A stretch of DNA of 37,139 nt from JAKORR01 sp964608495 (lineage in GTDB: Bacteria; Armatimonadota; Zipacnadia; Zipacnadales; FEN-943): the NCBI GenBank assembly GCA_964608495.1, contig CAZSOQ010000016.1, positions 1 to 37,139 on the forward strand, given 5' to 3'. A program made the position numbers and the translations under genes. Of the stretch, positions 8,573 through 17,228 are shown piece after piece. The stretch's first letter is position 1. Each line of letters opens with the position of its first letter. The notes beneath the pieces were generated by a model. The model was not told the origin of the DNA and searched no databases. It was given only the letters and a program-made list of their open reading frames with translations.

Positions 8573-9737
8573 GCCCGAACCCTCACAGGTCCCGTCCAGG
8601 CCGCTGGGCCGTCTTGCGGCAGCGGTGGCTGCTCTGGTCGCCCTGGCCCTGCTCGGGCCGGCCGCCGGGGCCGACGCCCTCCGGGTAGCCTTCTTCCCGC
8701 CCCTCGACCGCGCCGACGTGCTCGCCCAGGCCCAGGGCCTCGGTCGCGCCCTCGGCCTCGAGGTCAGCGTCCTCACGCCCCAGCAGCTTGTGGACCCGGC
8801 CGTCTTCTGCCCGGAGCGCTACCAACTGGCCGTCTACACGGGTCACGAGCGCTATGTCTACGAGGTCGCCAGCCCCGGTGACGGGGCCAGGGCCCTCCTC
8901 GACTACCTGGGCAAGGGAGGCACGATCCTGGTCAGCGGCACCTGCTGGCCCTTCTACAGGCCCCTGAAGGCGACCGGCGACAGTCTGGAGCCCTACGCCG
9001 GCCCCGTGCCGCAGCACCAGGGCCCCCAGGACGCCTGGCTGACGCAGGCCATGGCTCAGCTCAACCAGAGCCCCGTCGGCACCTTCAACCGCTTCCTGGG
9101 CCTGAACATCTCGGGCGAGGGCACGACCCAGTTCGAGGCCCCCGAGGAGACCATCCGGTTCACCGTCTCCGAGGCAGGCCGCGGTCTCTTCCCGTCTCTT
9201 CCCGAGAGCCTGCCCTTCCCTGGGTCCGGCGACCTGCGCTTCCGCCCGGCCTCGGGCCGCAACCTCGGTCCCGGTGTCCAGTTCACCGCCATCACAGAGG
9301 CCGTGGGCGAATCGGGCAAGGCCTATGGCCCGGGCATCTGCGTCGTGGACCACACCGAGGGTCCGCTGGCTGGCGGCCGGGTCATCTACCTGTGGGGCAC
9401 GCTCGTTCAGGGCCCGCAGGGCGGGGCGCTCCTGGCCGACGCCTTCCGCCTGGCGGCTCGCCATGCCCGCCTGGGCGGCGACCAGGCCCTGGCCGCGGCG
9501 GAGGACGCGCGTCGCGCGGCTCAGGCGCTTCCCCGCCTGGCCCAGCTCCTCGAGGGCCTGCAGGTCTACCCGGAGCGCAGCTACTTCGAGCGCGAGCTGG
9601 ACCAGATCCGCGGGCAGGTGGCCCTCGCGGTCCAGGCCGCCGAGTTCGGCAATGTCGAAGGCAGCAGGTCGCTGCTGGCAGCCGCCCGCGACCGCGGCGA
9701 AGCCCTTCGCCAGAGGGTAGTCGCTGTCGCCGAGTAG
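8562..9737 (+). CDS. Secreted GATase-like protein of unknown function
   Basis: 391 residues, starting at TTG 8562 inside the end of the upstream gene, with GGAGGT 8 nt upstream (within that gene's last codons). The n-region is basic, followed by hydrophobic LAAAVAALVALALLGPAAGA and probable cleavage near residue 37. The core (VAFFPPLDRADV, YQLAVYTGHERYVYE, YLGKGGTILVSGTCWPFY) resembles ThuA / class-I glutamine-amidotransferase-like folds. These are used in secreted carbohydrate-active proteins as non-catalytic or cofactor domains. The last 90 residues are predicted helical, with many Ala, Glu and Arg. Coupling to the GH99-like gene suggests a partner protein in the same glycan-processing step; the function is otherwise unknown. 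Confidence 0.75.
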   Translation: MLTKPEPSQVPSRPLGRLAAAVAALVALALLGPAAGADALRVAFFPPLDRADVLAQAQGLGRALGLEVSVLTPQQLVDPAVFCPERYQLAVYTGHERYVYEVASPGDGARALLDYLGKGGTILVSGTCWPFYRPLKATGDSLEPYAGPVPQHQGPQDAWLTQAMAQLNQSPVGTFNRFLGLNISGEGTTQFEAPEETIRFTVSEAGRGLFPSLPESLPFPGSGDLRFRPASGRNLGPGVQFTAITEAVGESGKAYGPGICVVDHTEGPLAGGRVIYLWGTLVQGPQGGALLADAFRLAARHARLGGDQALAAAEDARRAAQALPRLAQLLEGLQVYPERSYFERELDQIRGQVALAVQAAEFGNVEGSRSLLAAARDRGEALRQRVVAVAE

Positions 9738-9795
9738 CCCGCAGCGCCGCCGGCGTCGCCCGGAGGCCTTCACCGGCGCGCCCGCGTCCTCTCCA

Positions 9796-9824
9796 TTGCG
9801 GCTGGAATCGCCCTGAGGTATCAT
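9796..9824 (+). promoter_or_regulatory. Promoter of the DUF4129-DUF4350-moxR operon
   Basis: TTGCGG (9796-9801), a 17 bp spacer and TATCAT (9819-9824, 5 of 6) lie in the only gap of the run, about 75 bp before the GTG at 9899. The predicted start is near 9831. The -35 box is weak (3 of 6), so the operon could also be read through from the gene upstream. Confidence 0.45.
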
Positions 9825-9898
9825 CGGCGCAGTGTTGTCCGAGACTTCAGGCCCGATGCCTGGCGCATGACCGCTCACGCGGCGGGGGAAGTGCACGC

Positions 9899-10693
9899 GT
9901 GCATCGCTGCCCAGGACGCCACAAACCCGTCCATCCCACGACCGGCGGCCGTCGCCCGGGCGCCCGACTCGGCGCCCGGCTTGCTCTCGGGGCCTGCCTC
10001 GTGTCCCTGGTCACCTTCCTCGCCGCGGCCGAGGTCGCCAGGCCCCAGTTGCCGCCCGAGCAGGAGCTCCGCCAGGCCCTGCAGCGCATCCTGGCCCGTC
10101 CCGAGTACCAGCCCGCCAAGCCCGGCCTTTTCGACGGCTTCTACCGCGCCCTCGCCCGCGTTCTCGATACCGTCCTGCGTTGGATCCTCAAGCCCCTTGA
10201 GTGGGTAATAGACAGGCTCAGCAACCTGGGCGGCGATGCCTCCCCCACGGTCCGCTGGCTTGTCATGGGCCTGCTCACGGTCCTTCTCTTGCTCGTCCTG
10301 CTGCACATCTACTACACCGCTTCCGGCGCCTTCGGCCGCCGCCGACGGGCCGGCCGCTCCCAGGATCGCCTGCCGGGGCTCGCGCCCGACCCGGTGCTTC
10401 TCGCCCGCCAAGCCCAGGCTGCCGCCGCCCGCGGGGAGTACCGGGAGGCCCTGCGTCTGCTCTACCTTGCCGCGCTGCTGCGCCTCGACCGTGCCGGCGT
10501 GCTGACTTACCATCCGTCTGTCACGAACTGGTCCTATGCCGACGCCCTTGCCGGTCGCAGCGGCCTCGCGGCGCCCTTCAGGGACCTGACCGCTCTCGCC
10601 GACAGAGCCCTGTACGCCGCCGCGCCCGTCAGCGCCGATCACTTCCGCCGGGGCGAGGAGCTCGCCGGTCGCCTCGAGGTGGACCTGTCATGA
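9899..10693 (+). CDS. DUF4129-domain membrane protein
   Basis: 264 residues. The GTG at 9899 is chosen because it gives an arginine-rich n-region and a signal helix (LALGACLVSLVTFLAAAEVA) with GGGGG about 10 nt upstream. The mature part has a helical segment containing PEYQPAKPG, then a transmembrane helix (WLVMGLLTVLLLLVLLHIYY, near residue 120). It ends in the cytoplasmic DUF4129 domain: EYREALRLLYLAALLRLDRAG, TNWSYADAL and a C-terminal FRRGEELAGRLE. DUF4129 is best known as the tail of TgpA-like transglutaminases and from MoxR-DUF58 operons, where it is a membrane component of unknown action. Its stop overlaps the next start (ATGA). Confidence 0.82.
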   Translation: MHRCPGRHKPVHPTTGGRRPGARLGARLALGACLVSLVTFLAAAEVARPQLPPEQELRQALQRILARPEYQPAKPGLFDGFYRALARVLDTVLRWILKPLEWVIDRLSNLGGDASPTVRWLVMGLLTVLLLLVLLHIYYTASGAFGRRRRAGRSQDRLPGLAPDPVLLARQAQAAAARGEYREALRLLYLAALLRLDRAGVLTYHPSVTNWSYADALAGRSGLAAPFRDLTALADRALYAAAPVSADHFRRGEELAGRLEVDLS

Positions 10694-11982
10694 GGCGCTG
10701 GCGTTCCCTGCTCATCCTCCTGGTCGGCCTGGCAGTGCTCGGCTTCCTTCGCGTCCGGGGCGCTTCCCGCGGGCCGGCCGCCGATCCCGTGCGGGACTAC
10801 TCGTCGCTGCGCGCGAACCGATGGGGCACCAGGGCCCTCCGCCAGCTCTGCTCCCAGTTCGGCCTCGACCCGGTCGTCTGGCGCAAGCCCTTCTCCGACC
10901 TGGCGCCCGAAGACCCCCTGCTCGTGGTGCTCAACCCCTTCAGGGCCGTCTCCACCGAGGAGTTCGCCGCCCTCGAGAGCTGGGTCTCGCAGGGCGGCCA
11001 CCTCGTCGTAGCCGTCCGGGACGCCAGCCCCACCAGCCGCGGCGACGATGGGCGCAAGGAGCGCCTCGACGGCAACCACGCCATCCTGGCCTGGCTCGGC
11101 CTAGTCCTGAAGGAGAGAGGCTGGTCCGTCGAGACGGAGTCCGTCGAGGAGTGTCCCTGGCAGGGCTACCGCTTGGCCACTCTCGCCGCTCCGGGCGCCG
11201 TCGAGCTGGCCGCCGTCCGCAGCCGCGCCGAGGTCCGCCGGCATCTTGCCGGGCGCGACGCCGGCGAGGAAGTCCTTGCCGACCTGCCCGCGATGGCCAC
11301 CGTTCGCGCCCTGGGGCTGCTGCGCGCCGGCGGCCGGGTGCTGGGCGTCTCCCTCAGCCTCGGTCAGGGCACCGTGGACGTCCTCGGCGATGTCAACGTG
11401 CTCTCCAACGCCTACATCGGCAAGGCCGACAACGTCCTGCTCGCCGGGCTTCTGGTCCTGCGCCACGGCCCGAGCCGTGTGCTCTTCGACGAGTACCACC
11501 ACGGCTTCGGCGCCGCCGGGTCGAGCAAGTCCGCCCGCAGCAGGCGCGCTCTTGGGGCCACGATCTTGCTCCTGCTGGGCGCCCTCTTCGTGTGCTGTCT
11601 CGGCAGCCTGTGGCGCATGGGCCGCGCCCAAGCCTTCGCGGAGAAGCCCCGGCGCTCCGTCGCCGAGTACGTCCACGCGGTCGCGTCGCTCTACCAGCGC
11701 GCCAACCAGCGCAAGGCCGCCCTGGCGACCCTGGCCGCCGCCGTCCGCCGCCGCTGGGCCCTGCGCCTCGGCATACCGCCGAACTCCAGTCCCGAGCAGT
11801 TCGCCCTTGCCGCCCGTCGCCGCCGCCTGAGCGCCGCCGATGCCCTCGAGCGTGTCTTCTCCGAGGCCGCCGGCATCGAGGCGCTGCCGGAAGTGCCGCG
11901 GGACCAGTTCGCCCGACTGGGTGCCCAATTGGCCCGACTTCAAGCGGACCTCGACCGCCAGGAGCTGTCACGCCATGGCTGA
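10690..11982 (+). CDS. DUF4350-domain membrane protein
   Basis: 430 residues, ATG overlapping the previous TGA; GAGGTGG is about 7 nt upstream. An N-terminal transmembrane anchor (SLLILLVGLAVLGFL) precedes the DUF4350 module: YSSLRANRWGTRALRQLCSQF, then PLLVVLNPFRAVSTEEFAALESWVSQGGHLVVAV, a GATase-like Rossmann strand pattern. A second membrane helix (ATILLLLGALFVCCLGSLWRMG, near residue 295) leads to a helical cytoplasmic tail rich in Arg and Ala. DUF4350 proteins are regular partners of DUF4129 and MoxR. The gene overlaps moxR by 8 bp, so all three are translationally coupled. Confidence 0.85.
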   Translation: MRRWRSLLILLVGLAVLGFLRVRGASRGPAADPVRDYSSLRANRWGTRALRQLCSQFGLDPVVWRKPFSDLAPEDPLLVVLNPFRAVSTEEFAALESWVSQGGHLVVAVRDASPTSRGDDGRKERLDGNHAILAWLGLVLKERGWSVETESVEECPWQGYRLATLAAPGAVELAAVRSRAEVRRHLAGRDAGEEVLADLPAMATVRALGLLRAGGRVLGVSLSLGQGTVDVLGDVNVLSNAYIGKADNVLLAGLLVLRHGPSRVLFDEYHHGFGAAGSSKSARSRRALGATILLLLGALFVCCLGSLWRMGRAQAFAEKPRRSVAEYVHAVASLYQRANQRKAALATLAAAVRRRWALRLGIPPNSSPEQFALAARRRRLSAADALERVFSEAAGIEALPEVPRDQFARLGAQLARLQADLDRQELSRHG

Positions 11983-12943
11983 GCAGCGTTTCGCGCAGCG
12001 ATCCTACGAGCTTGCCCAGAAGCTGCAGGAATCCACCGGCCGCGCCCTCGTGGGCCAGCGCAGGCTCATCCAGGAGTGCCTGGTCGCCGTGCTCTCGGGC
12101 GGCCACGTCCTCATCGAGGGCGTGCCCGGAACGGCCAAGACCCTCCTGGTCAAAGCCCTCGCCATCGCCCTGGGCAGGGAGTTCAAGCGCGTCCAGATGA
12201 CCCCCGACCTCATGCCCTCCGACATCCTGGGCACCTACGTCTTCGACATGGAGCAGCGCCAGTTCCACCTCCGCCAGGGGCCTATCTTCACGCAGTTCCT
12301 GCTGGCCGACGAGATCAACCGCGCCCCGGCGAAGACACAGTCGGCACTGCTGGAGGGGATGCAGGAGAAGCAGGTCACGATTGACGGCCGCCGGCACGTC
12401 CTGGACGAAGACTTCACCGTCTTCGCCACCCAGAATCCGGTCGAGTTCGAGGGCACCTATCCCCTCCCCGAGGCCCAGATAGACCGGTTCATGCTTAAGC
12501 TCCTCGTTGACTACCCCTCCGCCGAGAGCGAGCACGAGCTGCTCAGGCGTTTCGACCAGGGCTTCAGCGACCTGCACCTGGAGGAGGCCGGCGTGTGCGC
12601 CGTCACCTCCCCCGAGGAGACCGCCGCGTGCCGCGCGGAGGTGCAGAAGGTCGAGGTGAGCGACGCGGTGATCGCCTACGTGACGGACCTGGCCCGGGCC
12701 ACGCGGGAGCATCCCCTGCTCACTCTCGGCTGCAGCCCTCGCGCCTGTGTGATGCTGTTGCTGGTCGCCAAGACGCTGGCGGCGCTACGGGGCAAGGACT
12801 ATCTGGGGCCGGACGAGGTGCAGGCGATGGCGCCCCCGGCCTGGCGGCACAGGCTGGTGTTGCGCCCGGAGGCGGAGATCGAGGGTCAGAGGCCGGACGA
12901 CATCATCGCCAGCGTCATCACCTCCGTCGCCGTGCCGCGATAG
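11975..12943 (+). CDS. MoxR-family AAA+ ATPase
   Basis: 322 residues, ATG 11975 inside the end of the DUF4350 gene (AGGAG 10 nt upstream). It has a Walker A GVPGTAKT near residue 50, Walker B FLLADEINRAPAKTQSALLE, sensor-1 FATQNPVEFEGTYPLPEAQIDRF and a C-terminal lid domain, all typical of MoxR (usual length 310-340). MoxR ATPases act as chaperones that remodel or load metal into VWA-domain proteins, usually a DUF58 or VWA gene directly downstream. Here the next gene is convergent and 37 bp away, so no DUF58 or VWA partner is encoded in this operon. Cytoplasmic. Confidence 0.95.
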   Translation: MAEQRFAQRSYELAQKLQESTGRALVGQRRLIQECLVAVLSGGHVLIEGVPGTAKTLLVKALAIALGREFKRVQMTPDLMPSDILGTYVFDMEQRQFHLRQGPIFTQFLLADEINRAPAKTQSALLEGMQEKQVTIDGRRHVLDEDFTVFATQNPVEFEGTYPLPEAQIDRFMLKLLVDYPSAESEHELLRRFDQGFSDLHLEEAGVCAVTSPEETAACRAEVQKVEVSDAVIAYVTDLARATREHPLLTLGCSPRACVMLLLVAKTLAALRGKDYLGPDEVQAMAPPAWRHRLVLRPEAEIEGQRPDDIIASVITSVAVPR

Positions 12944-12980
12944 CCGTCGCCGCAGTACCGGGGCCCCAGCGACCGTCTTC

Positions 12981-15170
12981 CTAAGCCCGCGCGCTCGTTG
13001 CCAGCACCAGCCCGTGGGCCGGGACGGTCAGCTCGATCTCACCCGGGAGCCTGACCCGGCCGCCCTGCCCTGCCGCGACGCTGCCGTCGCCCGTCCGCAC
13101 GGTGATCTCCACCGGCGCACCCTCGCCCGCGCCGTAGCCCCTAAGCTCCACCTTCACCGCCCGCTCCTCGCCTGTGATGTTCGCCACCAGCCATGCCTGC
13201 GACCCGTCCTCCGCCACCCACGCGCTGCTCTGCACCGCGCGGAACCCGAACTCGCCACTCTCCAGCTTCATCGTCACCGTCGGCCCGCCCACGAAGTCCC
13301 AGTCCACCATCCGCCCCATCAGCAGCCACTTGCCCGCCCCGGCCCGCAGCAGCGCGCAGTGCTGCTTCGTGAAGCCCAGGATCGTCGGGTCAACCTGCTC
13401 GGCCTCAAGCGCCCTGGTCCACACGCACCCTCCCGGCGTCTTCCCGGTGAGCGCGTTGATGGCCTGCGCCAGCGACAGATACGGGGACGGACGCGTGCTC
13501 AGGCTAGCCGAATCGCCCCCGTATCCCAGGCAATACTCGTGGTACAGGTACGCGAACAGCGGGATCGGGTAGGGATTGCCCGGGCCGCCCCGCGGCCATC
13601 GCCCGAACTGGTAGTCGCGCGCGTGGTAGCAGTCGAGCAGGGGAATGAAGAGCTCGTGCGGCTCTTCGATGGCGAAGGCGTAATCCGGGTTGTGCTCCTT
13701 GCCGGCCTTCACCGTCTCGGAGAAGACGTTATACACGGCCCGCGCCAGCCACTGCCCCGACCCCCGCGGGTGTCCATGCTCCCCCGAGTAGCACGGCGGC
13801 ATGGCCCCGCCCACCACCTGGTCCACCTGCACGCACTGGATCCCCAGGTCCACGCACTCGAGGGTCGTCCCCACCAGTACCTCGCGCGCCAGGGGCGTCG
13901 CCGGGCAGACCTGCGCGTACTGCCCCACGCCCTCGTCCGGCTTGCCCCACTGCTGCACCTTACCGTCCTCGCCCACGACCGCCTGAGCCCGTCCTCGCTC
14001 GTCGAACTGCGCGCGCGAGCTGTAGTCGCTGTCCCTGGTCTTCTCGAGCGTCCACTTCAGGCCCGACAGGAACACAAGCGTGTGGTCGCCCTGCGCCAAG
14101 ACGGCCTGCGTCGCCTTGCGGAAGGCCTCCTCCCCGCCGAAGGGCGGAAAGTAGTCCGGTGTCACCCACGGCCCCTGCTTCTCCCACGCCATGATCATCG
14201 CGCAGACGGGCCAGTCCAGCGCCTCGTGGTACCGGCGGATGTAGCCCGGCAGGCTCCCCAGGAAGTTCACCCACTTGCCGTCCTGGCCCTGGTTCCGCAT
14301 GGACACGGCGTGGAAGAAGGGTCCCCGCTTCACCCACTCGGGGATGTCGTCCCTCTGCGCCAGGGTCCTCGCGCACCAGGGCTGCCGCGTCGCCCAGGCT
14401 TTGTACAGGTCGGCCGCGGCCATCCAGTTCCCGCGATAGGTCCGCACGACCACCGGGTAGGCCACGGCCACCGCCTTGCCCGGCTCGAGCGACTGCAGAT
14501 GCGTCGCCGCGAGCCGCAGACCGTCGTCCGACCGTCGGTAGGACATGCTCTTGGTATGGCCTTCGGGGTCCTGACAGGCCATGTAGACGCCCTGTTCGGG
14601 ATCGCCCACAGCCAGGAACTGGGCCCCCAGGCTCCCGGGGTAGGCGCCCGTCCAGTTCGCGCCCCTGGCGAGCCGCTCGGCTGGATTGGGCACCAGCGCC
14701 CCGTCGTACATCGGCACCACGAGCTGGTCATCCGCCCCCTCACCGCCCAGCGGCAGCCGCACGTGCACCACCGGGAAGCTGATCGCGGCCACGGCCACCC
14801 CTTGGGCGGGCCGGACCTCGATCCAGCAGCGAATCGAGCCGTCCTCCGCGGCCTCGAAGCTGCACACGACGTCCGCCGGGTGCGCCTCGGCCGCCGTGAA
14901 GCGCACGCGCGTCGTCCGGCCTTCCTGTTCCGCCCCAGCCGCCGCGGCCTGGGTCGCGTTGACGAACAGGTGCTTGCCGTCGGACCCCACCAGGTCCAGC
15001 GAGTAGACCGGCTCGCCCACCACCGCGAGGTTCGCCTCCGGTCGGTCCGGGGCTGCAAGCTGTGCTACTCCTCGAAGATTGTCCGCCAGCCCCAGCACGA
15101 CGCTCCCTGAGCCGACACTGAGCGCGGCGGTGAGTCCGGCGGCGATGGCGCCCGCAAGCAGCAGTACCAT
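12981..15170 (-). CDS. Secreted DUF6259 glycosidase-like protein
   Basis: 729 residues. The ATG at 15170 has GGAGG 7 nt upstream and begins a signal peptide (MVLLLAGAIAAGLTAALSVG); a longer frame upstream of it has no such support. The N-terminal third is a beta-sandwich (LVGSDGKHLFVNATQ, VVHVRLPLGGEGADDQLVVP). The middle is a TIM-barrel-like region (DWPVCAMIMAWEKQGPW, CVDLGIQCVQVDQVVGG with a plausible catalytic Asp, and FAIEEPHELFIPLLD with an acidic pair). The C-terminus is a small beta domain. The layout fits DUF6259, a family of predicted secreted glycoside hydrolases related to the GH36/GH31 clan. Substrate unknown. It is divergent from the SLH-collagen gene and convergent with moxR. 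Confidence 0.82.
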   Translation of the reverse strand: MVLLLAGAIAAGLTAALSVGSGSVVLGLADNLRGVAQLAAPDRPEANLAVVGEPVYSLDLVGSDGKHLFVNATQAAAAGAEQEGRTTRVRFTAAEAHPADVVCSFEAAEDGSIRCWIEVRPAQGVAVAAISFPVVHVRLPLGGEGADDQLVVPMYDGALVPNPAERLARGANWTGAYPGSLGAQFLAVGDPEQGVYMACQDPEGHTKSMSYRRSDDGLRLAATHLQSLEPGKAVAVAYPVVVRTYRGNWMAAADLYKAWATRQPWCARTLAQRDDIPEWVKRGPFFHAVSMRNQGQDGKWVNFLGSLPGYIRRYHEALDWPVCAMIMAWEKQGPWVTPDYFPPFGGEEAFRKATQAVLAQGDHTLVFLSGLKWTLEKTRDSDYSSRAQFDERGRAQAVVGEDGKVQQWGKPDEGVGQYAQVCPATPLAREVLVGTTLECVDLGIQCVQVDQVVGGAMPPCYSGEHGHPRGSGQWLARAVYNVFSETVKAGKEHNPDYAFAIEEPHELFIPLLDCYHARDYQFGRWPRGGPGNPYPIPLFAYLYHEYCLGYGGDSASLSTRPSPYLSLAQAINALTGKTPGGCVWTRALEAEQVDPTILGFTKQHCALLRAGAGKWLLMGRMVDWDFVGGPTVTMKLESGEFGFRAVQSSAWVAEDGSQAWLVANITGEERAVKVELRGYGAGEGAPVEITVRTGDGSVAAGQGGRVRLPGEIELTVPAHGLVLATSARA

Positions 15171-15352
15171 GCTCTGGCCTCCGTGGGATCTCGCCGGTAC
15201 ATGGTACAATACGCCGTGCGCTGCGCGCACCGAGCTTAGCGGCAGCGGCCACGGCGGCCCGCCGATTGCAGGGAACTGCGGCAAGGCGGTGCCTTCGAGG
15301 CCGAATGTGGGGGGCCGGCAGCCGCGCGGTGGGCGTTGCGCGGGTCCGTGCG

Positions 15353-15381
15353 TTGACGCGCTTTGCCGTCAATGGTAAATT
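15353..15381 (+). promoter_or_regulatory. Promoter of the SLH-collagen barrel gene
   Basis: TTGACG (15353-15358), a 17 bp spacer and TAAATT (15376-15381) lie in the 272 bp gap between the divergent DUF6259 and SLH genes. Transcription would start near 15388, giving a leader of about 31 nt to the ATG at 15419 or 55 nt to the ATG at 15443. The 5-of-6 -35 box and AT-rich -10 box stand out from the GC-rich surroundings. Confidence 0.6.
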
Positions 15382-15442
15382 GCCGCCGGTATTCGCGGTC
15401 CGGGAACTTCGGTGATCCATGACCGGGGGGGCAGACGCAGCA

Positions 15443-17128
15443 ATGAGACCAAGGCTTCTGGCAGCGTGCGCCCTGAGCTTGCTTGCCGCCGTGGCGCTGG
15501 CGGGGCCGGAGTTGACCGACGTCCCGCGCGATCACTGGGCCTACGACGCCGTCAAGAAGCTGGCGGACGTCGGTATTCTGATCGGCTATCCTGACGACCT
15601 CTTCCACCCTCAGCGCTGTATCACCCGCTACGAGTTCGCCATGGCCGTGTCACGCGTGCTCGCCTACTTCCAGTTGGGCGTGAAGCCTGGGGACCCGGGG
15701 GATCCCGGACCTCCCGGCCCACCGGGACCGGCAGGACCTCCCGGCCCCGACGGCCCCCAGGGACCTCCCGGCCCGGAGGGAGTCGCCGGGCTGCCCGGAC
15801 CACCGGGCACCGCCAGCATTGACCGTACAGTCATCGAGGCCATCGTCAAGCGCCTCACCAACGAGTTCGCGGCCGAGCTAGCCGACCTGGGCGTGGACGT
15901 GGACGCCGTGCGCCGCAGTCTGGGCCTGCTGGACGAGCGCGTCTACGAGCTCGAGCAGCGCAACAAAGTGGAAGCCCACGGCTGGATTGACTACCGCACC
16001 GGCTGGGCCGGCCGCATCCAGGGCGGCCACTCCTTCGACGCCCTCTCGGCCCGCCTGAGCGTTGACTACCGCTGGGACGAGGGCAACCGCTTCCACATCG
16101 GCCTGCGCAGCGCCGACGAGTACGTTCCCTACGCGGTCACGGGCGTCACCTTCGGCGAGGGCCCGCGGTGGCACGGCTATCCCGGCGACCAGACGCTGTG
16201 GGGGCTCGGGCACGGCGGCAACCAGGTGTGGCTGGAGGACGCCTACGTTAGCCTGGAGCATGGCCGGTCGCGCTATATCATCGGGCGCCAGTTCTGGTGC
16301 TGGGGCCTGGGGATTCTCGCCAACAACGAGCGGCGCGGGGTACAGGGCGTCCGCTGGCATCGTCGGGAGCTCTTCGGCAGGAGTCTCGACTTCGACTGCT
16401 TCGCCGGGGGCGCGTCCTACGACTTCAAGCCGCTCCCGAACGAGGGGAATAACAACGACGAGTTCTTCATCTCCCGCCTTGACTGGCGCCGCCCCCGCTG
16501 GAGCCTCGCGGTGAACTGGAAGCCCGAGGGTTACGGCCATGAGGACGAGGCGGGCTTCGACCTGTGGTACCACCTGGGCGGGGATCGGCATCTGTACTTC
16601 GAGTACGCCCGCCAGGAGTACCACGCCAACCGTCCCCTCTGGCCTTACAGCGGCAAGCCCGAGGCGGCCATGGGGATCGTGGACCTGGTGAAGGGCGAGG
16701 ACGGCTGGATTCAGGGCTTCTACTCGCGCGTCGAGCCGGAGTTCGACGAGGTCTACTCCACGATCCACCCCTACTGGGAGATCCTCCAGCGCGATCGGCC
16801 CTGGAACGCAATCCCCTGGGAGATGTGGCTGCGCAACCCGCCCGCCATCACGAACCTCGAGATCATCGGCGGGTCCGCCGGCACGCACCTCGGGGATTGG
16901 CCCCTCGAGCTGACGTACTACGACTGCGACGCCATCTCGGACTGGTGGGACATCAGCTTCCTCGACGACCTCTTCTACGACACGCTCTGGGCCCTGCGGA
17001 CCAGGCGCGAGGTGGCCGAGGGCATGACCTGGGAGCTCACCTACGCCGAGCAGCAGAAGACCTCGCGCGCGCCGCGGGACTTCCGTGATCAGAAGCTCCT
17101 GATGCTCTCCTTCGAGGTGAGCTTCTAG
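15443..17128 (+). CDS. SLH - collagen-like - coiled-coil - outer-membrane beta-barrel protein (OmpM-like)
   Basis: 561 residues from ATG 15443 (signal peptide MRPRLLAACALSLLAAVALA); ATG 15419, eight codons upstream, is possible. Domains in order: one SLH domain, residues about 25-70 (DVPRDHWAYDAVKKLADVG, ITRYEFAMAVSRVL); a collagen-like Gly-X-Y tract, 83-124; a predicted coiled coil, about 126-175 (AELADLGVDVDAVRRSLGLL); then about 385 residues of alternating aromatic strands ending LLMLSFEVSF. A C-terminal Phe is the usual recognition signal for outer-membrane barrel assembly. SLH plus coiled coil plus barrel is the plan of OmpM/SlpA proteins, which tether the outer membrane to the cell wall as trimers. 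A collagen segment inside that tether is not a known part of the family. It probably acts as the trimeric periplasmic spacer. Confidence 0.88.
   Translation: MRPRLLAACALSLLAAVALAGPELTDVPRDHWAYDAVKKLADVGILIGYPDDLFHPQRCITRYEFAMAVSRVLAYFQLGVKPGDPGDPGPPGPPGPAGPPGPDGPQGPPGPEGVAGLPGPPGTASIDRTVIEAIVKRLTNEFAAELADLGVDVDAVRRSLGLLDERVYELEQRNKVEAHGWIDYRTGWAGRIQGGHSFDALSARLSVDYRWDEGNRFHIGLRSADEYVPYAVTGVTFGEGPRWHGYPGDQTLWGLGHGGNQVWLEDAYVSLEHGRSRYIIGRQFWCWGLGILANNERRGVQGVRWHRRELFGRSLDFDCFAGGASYDFKPLPNEGNNNDEFFISRLDWRRPRWSLAVNWKPEGYGHEDEAGFDLWYHLGGDRHLYFEYARQEYHANRPLWPYSGKPEAAMGIVDLVKGEDGWIQGFYSRVEPEFDEVYSTIHPYWEILQRDRPWNAIPWEMWLRNPPAITNLEIIGGSAGTHLGDWPLELTYYDCDAISDWWDISFLDDLFYDTLWALRTRREVAEGMTWELTYAEQQKTSRAPRDFRDQKLLMLSFEVSF
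15689..15814 (+). repeat. Collagen-like Gly-X-Y tract (14 triplets)
   Basis: Fourteen uninterrupted codon triplets of the form Gly-X-Y run from GDP GDP GPP GPP through GPD, GPQ, GPE and GVA to GPP GTA. Most have Pro in the X position. At DNA level the tract is a degenerate 9 bp repeat, prone to slippage, so its length may vary among strains. It sits between the SLH and coiled-coil domains of the OmpM-like protein. Confidence 0.95.
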
Positions 17129-17228
17129 CTCGGCTGACGGTCCGGGCCTGGCCGGAACGATAGCGGCAGGGCGCCCAGCCCACCGCAGCAATAAGCCGCA
17201 GCAACGGTCACAGCACTGGAGGCAGCAA

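Noticed and set aside
12944..12980. Intrinsic terminator between moxR and the convergent DUF6259 gene
   Set aside because: Only a short GC palindrome (GGGGCCCC) without a T-tract; not enough for a terminator call.
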